Shown here piece after piece: positions 61,001 to 64,000 of a DNA stretch of 64,000 nt; positions within the stretch are counted from its first letter, which is position 1; each line of letters opens with the position of its first letter. The notes beneath the pieces are model-generated. The model was not told where the DNA came from, searched no databases, and saw only the letters and a program-made list of their open reading frames with translations. The translations under genes were made by a program, and so were the position numbers. The stretch comes from Aselliscus stoliczkanus (Eukaryota > Chordata > Mammalia > Chiroptera > Hipposideridae), in the NCBI GenBank assembly GCA_033961575.1, contig CM066733.1:138496421-138560420 (forward strand), written 5' to 3'.

Positions 61001-64000
61001 GTATCAGGTGATTTGGTGCTCTGGTCTGACGGAAACTTTGGAAGAAGGTTCTTGGAGTGTAGCCCTGAATAACACGGGTAAGTCTGCTCTTTTGTGTGCG
61101 CATACTCAGGGGCTTTCTTTCCAGTGTGCTCTGCAATGTGCTCTAAGGGGTAGCTAGGGTGAATTTCTGCCTGGAAAGAAGGCTTGCCATAGCTCTTCTG
61201 AGGGTGTGGCACAAGGGGGTGAGGGAAATGGGCTTGCCACCAGGGAGGCTGCTGAGCTGGTAAGTGAACCATACAGACAGTAGGATATTGAAACTGAAAC
61301 AAGGCATTCTGGATCGGAGAAAACGGAATTGTCTCCTGATGTGGAAACACATGCGGTTGTTCAGACAGGTGCTTGCTTGTAATATAGGATGTCGGTTGTA
61401 TCAAGGGGTTTCTCAGAGATTCCTGACTGTCCATGTGCATGATCTGTTGTTGGGCCAGGTGGAGTGGCCCTGAGCTCAGCTGGGCACCAGGACCCACAAC
61501 CGGCTTCCCCGGGTCCTCTGCCTGGAGAGGAGGCAGCACGGAGGACGGGGCATGGTGCCACGCGGACCTGAGGCCGGCGTGCAGGTGCTCTAGCTGCTCC
61601 TGCTTGACACCCAGATCCGTCCCAGCCTCCCCCTGGGCAATCTCAGGAGAGCCGCTGAAGGAAGCCTGACGCACCAGGAAGCATTTCTTTCTCTCCCGCG
61701 ATGGGGATAATGTGGAGCTCGACGCCCCTGCCACTGGAGCATGGGACAGGTTCCCATAATCAAATGATTTACTCCGGATTTCTGGGACTTCAGTTGGGTG
61801 AGGGCAAGGCATCTGCTCGGATGAGCAGCGTCGCATCTCTTTCTGGTGGTGATGGCCCGGGACAGACAAGGAGTATGAACCAGCAGGGACAGTCAGGAAC
61901 TCTGAATGCTTTCCAAACTCATCTTGCTTACTGGCTGCAGCAAGCTTAATGGTATCGTCTCTTTCAAAAGACATCGAGAAGCTGGAGCTGTGGGACAAGT
62001 TGCTTTCCTGACTGGGGCTGCGAGACAGGCCTGTGCCTGTGGACTCAAAGCTGGACTCCCCTGAAGAATGCTCCATATCTGCCAGGCGCAGACGCTTCTT
62101 TTTGGGCGGCAGCTTCTCCGCTGGCAGCTGGGACAGTGTCTCGCTCCTCTGGGGCCACTGAAATTCCTCCACAGGCTTCTCTGGCTCTTTGCTCTGGGCT
62201 TCTTTCTCCTTCTCTGGTTTATCAGGCTCCTCCGTCACTCGAATCTCAGGAACCTGAATGTTGTGCTGGCGAACCAGCCTGGGCTGTGCATGGTAGGGCT
62301 GCTGCTGAACTTGCTGAGAGGGGGACGGTCGGCCCCCACTTTCTGCACTCTCCCCTGGGGGAGCCCACTCTGGACTCACAGGGGCTTCTGAAATCTCACT
62401 GTCACAGGTCTCAGAAGGTGAAGAGGCTTTATCCTGAGCACTAGCTGCCAGTTCAGAGGACTCAGACCTTTCAAATGAATTGGGTCGGCTCAGAGAGTTT
62501 GTATGTTGAATCACAGAAATCACATTTCCTGGAGGTTTCCTGACCCCTAGGTCTGACATCTTGTCTGAGTCAGTGGCTGAGGGCGACTCTTCTGACCCAA
62601 GAGATGGACTTCCAGATTGTAGTTGGGGTCGACATGGGTCAAAGCGCTCAGAGTGACCATGGGAAGAGTTCTCATGCCCGGCCAAGGCGAATCCACTTCT
62701 CACGCCTTCTGGCATCTGTAATTTGGGGTCATAATCTGAGGTCATTATGCCCACGGGAGTGCTTACAATGCTGCTGCAGATCATGGGGGTATCTTCCTCA
62801 TCTCCCACGCTCTTTTCTTTCCGGCGTTTCCTATTTTCACATGTAGTTCCAAACATGGTTGGCACTCCCTGCAATGGCACTGAGGGATCCAAAAAATATT
62901 CTCCGCCATGTTTTAAAGAGCTTAAGCCGGAAATGTCCCTGTAGCCTTGCTTTGATGTTTCAGAGTCTTCCCACTTCTTGTAGGGTTTCCGGCAGACATC
63001 ATAGTCATACCCAACCCTTTCCCCCGGCATCAGTTTCTTGTCCTTCAAGGATGAACCTGAGATGCTCTTTAACATCCTGCCATGGTGCTCTGTCTCCATG
63101 TGCCCCTCCTGTACGGAAGGTAGTTCAAAGGCAGCTTGTCTCCTTAGCATGCGCTGAGGCGGTATTCCTACAGTCCCGGGATAGAACACATCATCAGAAC
63201 CAGTCATCCTTTCATCAAATGAGTGACTTCCTCTCAGAGAAGGAGGAATGCTTAGATTCGTTGCTGAAGAAGTAGGCATTGAGTTGCTTCGAATAAGGGG
63301 TGAAGAGTCCACAGGCGCTTCTAAGAGGACTGGGCTGCTGCCTTGGAAATTTGCAGGATACAGTTTTCCTTCATTCCTGATAGATGATGGAATAGGCTGG
63401 GATTGTCGGGATTCACTGTTGAATTTAGTGGATTTGAGCATGCTTGTCTGACCGGGGTCGATTTCTCCTTTGCTTGGGACCAGCTGTGAAACAGGATCTT
63501 CAAACATCTTGACGTCTAACCTGATGTTTACATGAGGTAACGATTCCATCATACCCTTTCTACCCATTGTGGCGCGCTCCTGACCTGTGGTTGTAACACT
63601 GAGTGTGTTTCTGGGACTAAGCCTACAGTATTTTCCAAAGATGATTTCTTCATAAGACTTTGCATTTGTGTTTGGAGGGCTTATTTGCTGCTCTGCACTT
63701 TCTGAGCGAGAGAAGTAACCAGAGTCAGTGCTTCCTTTACTGTGCGGGCTCAGAAGGTTTAGAGATGGCTCAGAATCTTGTCCTTTTTTCTCTGACAGTC
63801 TTAGTGCAAGTTTCTGTTTCACTGTGTGAGAGTCATCAGCCTTAGTACTTAAAGACGGGTTGGATAGCATATCAGAGCCAATATACTGAGAGCTTTCGTT
63901 AGGTAATGGAATCCCGCTTTTGGGAATAATCAAAATCGGCACCTTCATTGGACCTCCCAGTGATTCTTCCAATGACCCATGATAGCCCCCTCTGCTGGCA
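44753..64000 (-). CDS. HIVEP2: HIVEP2 (Schnurri-2/MBP-2), 3' part of gene, six exons
   Basis: Spliced coding region: join of 44753-45568, 49621-50516, 51289-51390, 54874-55049, 58608-58762 and 59755-64000, read on the minus strand. It codes for about 2,129 residues and is still open at the right edge, so about 314 N-terminal residues, including the first ZAS finger pair, are missing. Seen here: a CCHC-like finger, two C2H2 fingers, an acidic run, SPxR repeats and basic segments. The order and length match HIVEP2 and not HIVEP1 or HIVEP3, judged from memory of the human protein. The family are large nuclear zinc-finger factors that bind NF-kB-like enhancer sites and modulate NF-kB and BMP/SMAD transcription in lymphocytes, brain and bone. 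Human HIVEP2 haploinsufficiency causes intellectual disability. All junctions obey GT-AG and keep frame, with no stop or frameshift, so the gene looks intact. Confidence 0.97.
45631..45690. repeat. (ATTC)n microsatellite
   Basis: Tetranucleotide repeat of 12 or more units, decaying to CTCA units, 62 bp inside the last intron from the terminal exon's acceptor. Confidence 0.95.
45757..45913 (-). mobile_element. tRNA-derived SINE, type 2 (longer 3' body)
   Basis: 29-base T run at the left (the A-tail), head GGGCCAGTCGAGTGGCTCAA at the right, and a body that includes a 'gagctgagctgctgctgag'-like stretch resembling bat SINEs recalled from memory. No clear target duplication. It sits 62 bp from the type 1 SINE. 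Confidence 0.75.
45975..46111 (-). mobile_element. tRNA-derived SINE, type 1, with 16-bp target duplication
   Basis: Reverse-oriented copy: the (TTTA)n tail is at the left and the GGCCGA head at the right. Pol III A-box-like and B-box-like (GGTTCGGATCC) motifs are visible. Flanked by AAGTTATTTTTGTTTT at 45959-45974 and 46112-46127. Intronic and in the HIVEP2 sense orientation. Confidence 0.9.
47531..47752. repeat. GA-rich purine tract (intronic)
   Basis: About 220 bp made almost only of G and A on the plus strand, in GAGAGG-like units with occasional C. The HIVEP2 pre-mRNA therefore carries a long pyrimidine tract here. Any reading frame through it is low-complexity and not a gene. Confidence 0.95.
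49621..50516 (-). CDS. HIVEP2: HIVEP2 exon with acidic tract and SPxR repeats
   Basis: 896 bp, phase 1 in and phase 0 out; acceptor TTTTTCAG, donor GTGAGT. In order, it encodes a Ser-rich segment, a strongly acidic run of Asp/Glu (about 50362-50445), a Ser/Thr-Pro-rich region with many possible proline-directed phosphorylation sites, and a run of Ser-Pro-x-Arg/Lys repeats (about 49693-50034). HIVEP2 is known for ten S-P-x-[RK] tetrapeptides here, which identifies the paralogue. Without splicing the frame would continue only into intron sequence at 49620. Confidence 0.97.
49693..49926 (-). repeat. HIVEP2: Coding tandem repeat: SPxR/K hexapeptide units
   Basis: Units such as Leu-Ser-Pro-Arg-Arg-His/Asp recur every six residues (18 bp), then degrade. 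DNA copies around 49895-49926 are nearly identical. SPxR/K motifs bind the DNA minor groove or are kinase targets in other proteins; the role here is unproven. Confidence 0.9.
50362..50445 (-). other. HIVEP2: Acidic tract of HIVEP2
   Basis: Coding stretch dominated by Asp codons in GAT/GAC, appearing as a TCA/TCN trinucleotide run on the plus strand. It follows the ZAS-C fingers and is the acidic component of the ZAS name. A trinucleotide run of this kind may vary in length. Confidence 0.9.
50517..51288 (-). other. HIVEP2: HIVEP2 intron (772 bp, phase 1)
   Basis: Donor GTATTT, acceptor TTTTTCAG with a strong pyrimidine tract. An old L2-like stretch occupies about 50590-50805. Confidence 0.9.
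50590..50805 (+). repeat. L2 LINE 3'-end fragment (intronic)
   Basis: Diverged match to the L2 3' end: 'cttcctcaaccctccagt', 'acttacctctgtg', 'aaaactccagagtaggacc', and a sequence ending in 'cactcaacaaatggg'. Antisense to HIVEP2. Confidence 0.55.
51289..51390 (-). CDS. HIVEP2: HIVEP2 exon completing ZAS-C finger 2
   Basis: 102 bp (acceptor TTCTAG, donor GTATTT; both ends phase 1). Its first codons supply the two histidines (51374-51376 and 51356-51358) that complete C-x2-C-x12-H-x5-H of the second finger. A short helix-like stretch and the acidic Asp-Asp-Thr-Glu-Thr-Glu-Glu then start the ZAS acidic tail. The Met-Lys-Ser-Lys-Ala-His ending is typical of HIVEP fingers. Confidence 0.96.
52275..52402 (+). 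mobile_element. Tc1/mariner-like MITE, family A, full-length copy
   Basis: 128 bp with inverted ends around GTCAAAAAAATGTATACAT and ATGTTTATACATTTTTTTGG, flanked by TA (52273-52274 and 52403-52404). The core is closely shared with 29103-29228 and 25650-25751. Non-coding. Confidence 0.7.
52403..52460. repeat. TATC/ATATCT microsatellite
   Basis: Irregular tandem of ATCTAT units beginning immediately after the MITE 3' end. Confidence 0.85.
54874..55049 (-). CDS. HIVEP2: HIVEP2 exon with ZAS-C finger 1 and half of finger 2
   Basis: 176 bp, entering in phase 2 and leaving in phase 1. After a Gly/Arg-rich stretch (Arg-Gly-Arg-Gly-Arg-Gly) it encodes a full C2H2 finger, C-x2-C-x12-H-x3-H (54929-54991). 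A TGEKP-like linker (Thr-Asp-Val-Arg-Pro-Tyr) follows, then the two cysteines of the second finger (54896-54907). This paired-finger plus acidic-tail module (ZAS) binds NF-kB-type sites such as GGGACTTTCC (family knowledge). The donor is AAAAG followed by GTGTGG, a poor match to the consensus. Confidence 0.97.
54929..54991 (-). other. HIVEP2: C2H2 zinc finger 1 of the C-terminal ZAS domain
   Basis: All four ligands are present: Cys codons at 54989-54991 and 54980-54982, His codons at 54941-54943 and 54929-54931. Spacing is C-x2-C-x12-H-x3-H. Its partner finger is completed in the next exon (51356-51390). Confidence 0.95.
56941..57105. mobile_element. Short inverted-repeat DNA element (MITE), TA target site
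   Basis: 165 bp. It begins CCATATTTTGTTGTGTATAA and ends with the near complement of CTGTATTTTGCTGTGTAAAT, giving terminal inverted repeats of about 25 bp, and it is flanked by TA on both sides (56939-56940 and 57106-57107). This fits a non-autonomous Tc1/mariner-type element. No coding capacity. Confidence 0.7.
58040..58170 (+). repeat. Old L1 3'-UTR-like fragment (intronic)
   Basis: Contains the phrase 'ggggaaacataacaactacatg... cctggaacagaaa', typical of old mammalian L1 3' UTRs. Diverged; identity by pattern memory only. Confidence 0.45.
58608..58762 (-). CDS. HIVEP2: HIVEP2 coding exon between giant exon and ZAS-C
   Basis: 155 bp. It begins with an in-frame Met-Lys-Pro-Asp after the acceptor CTACAG and ends ...GGAGG before the donor GTAAGG (phase 2). 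The residues are charged, with several Lys/Arg/Glu/Asp clusters, and lead directly into the C-terminal ZAS fingers. The sequence matches the HIVEP2 linker known from other mammals. The ATG at its first codon is an internal methionine, not an initiation site. Confidence 0.95.
58763..59754 (-). other. HIVEP2: HIVEP2 intron (992 bp, phase 0)
   Basis: Donor GTAACG at 59754 and acceptor ...CTACAG ending at 58763, giving a phase-0 intron. AT-rich, with no recognisable repeat and no other coding sequence. The giant-exon frame reads 17 codons into it before a TGA at 59704-59706. Confidence 0.9.
59755..64000 (-). CDS. HIVEP2: HIVEP2 giant coding exon (partial, 5' end outside window)
   Basis: Open reading frame of 1,415 codons plus one base, continuing past position 64000. 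The first in-frame ATG in the window lies a few residues in and is not the true start, because the reading frame stays open upstream of it to the edge. It ends with an ...ACTCAG exon end followed by a GTAACG donor (intron from 59754), phase 0. Content: long Ser/Pro-rich low-complexity sequence, basic nuclear-localisation-like segments near 62810-62830 and 62084-62110, and a CCHC-like finger at 61741-61833. In HIVEP proteins this single exon carries most of the protein and is thought to serve as a scaffold for co-factors and phosphorylation. No frame damage is seen. Confidence 0.97.
61741..61833 (-). other. HIVEP2: CCHC-like central zinc finger of HIVEP2
   Basis: Within the giant exon, [10 protein letters not shown] is followed 18 residues later by another His (Leu-Ser-His). 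Spacing and surrounding residues fit the single CCHC-type finger annotated between the two ZAS domains of HIVEP2 (human residues about 956-986, from memory). The metal-binding role is inferred from the family. Confidence 0.75.
62084..62110 (-). other. HIVEP2: Basic nuclear-localisation-like segment
   Basis: Encodes Pro-Pro-Lys-Lys-Lys-Arg-Leu-Arg-Leu, a classical monopartite nuclear-localisation-type run inside the giant exon. A second basic run (Asn-Arg-Lys-Arg-Arg-Lys-Glu-Lys) lies near 62810-62830. Nuclear import is the expected role for a DNA-binding protein, but this is inferred from composition only. Confidence 0.6.

Noticed and set aside
63970..63972. Possible HIVEP2 start codon near the right edge
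   Set aside because: The codon is TTG, the frame stays open through it to the window edge, and the residues before it continue the HIVEP2 protein. The true start is outside.

Overview
The window is mammalian nuclear DNA. It carries no bacterial-style coding, and it is full of interspersed repeats: tRNA-derived SINEs, L1 and L2 LINEs, MIR, MaLR-type LTRs, Tigger, hAT and Tc1/mariner-type DNA elements, and many microsatellites. The young SINEs (ten-plus-base target-site duplications, long A-tails) and the style of the L1 5' UTR suggest a laurasiatherian, most likely a bat. That species guess rests on remembered repeat families and is only moderately supported.

The one gene is the 3' part of HIVEP2 (Schnurri-2, MBP-2), on the minus strand from about 43.1 kb to the right edge. 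Six coding exons with GT-AG junctions and consistent phases were resolved: 59755-64000 (the giant exon, running off the window), 58608-58762, 54874-55049, 51289-51390, 49621-50516, and 44753-45568 with the stop. Together they encode about 2,129 residues, roughly residue 315 to the C-terminus of a protein near 2,446 residues. They include a central CCHC-like finger, basic nuclear-localisation segments, the C-terminal ZAS pair of C2H2 fingers (the second split by an intron), an acidic run and the SPxR repeats. A 3' UTR of about 1.0-1.65 kb follows. The first ZAS finger pair and the promoter lie beyond 64000.

Positions 1 to about 43,100 are gene-free flanking DNA. In humans this corresponds to the interval between HIVEP2 and ADGRG6 (synteny known from the human genome, not shown here). 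Its content is layered transposon debris: old L2, MIR and hAT pieces; MaLR LTRs at 17.8 and 21.7 kb; a Tigger element at 40.9 kb; three L1 segments (nested at 13.9-14.6 kb, internally deleted with a tripled 3' UTR at 29.3-31.5 kb, and a 5'-end-only piece at 34.9-36.5 kb); SINEs; and small TA-flanked inverted-repeat elements.

I found no convincing new gene system. The points most worth checking are a MITE family present three times, each copy running into a microsatellite; the tripled L1 3' UTR; the orphan L1 5' end; and local features of HIVEP2 splicing and 3'-end formation.
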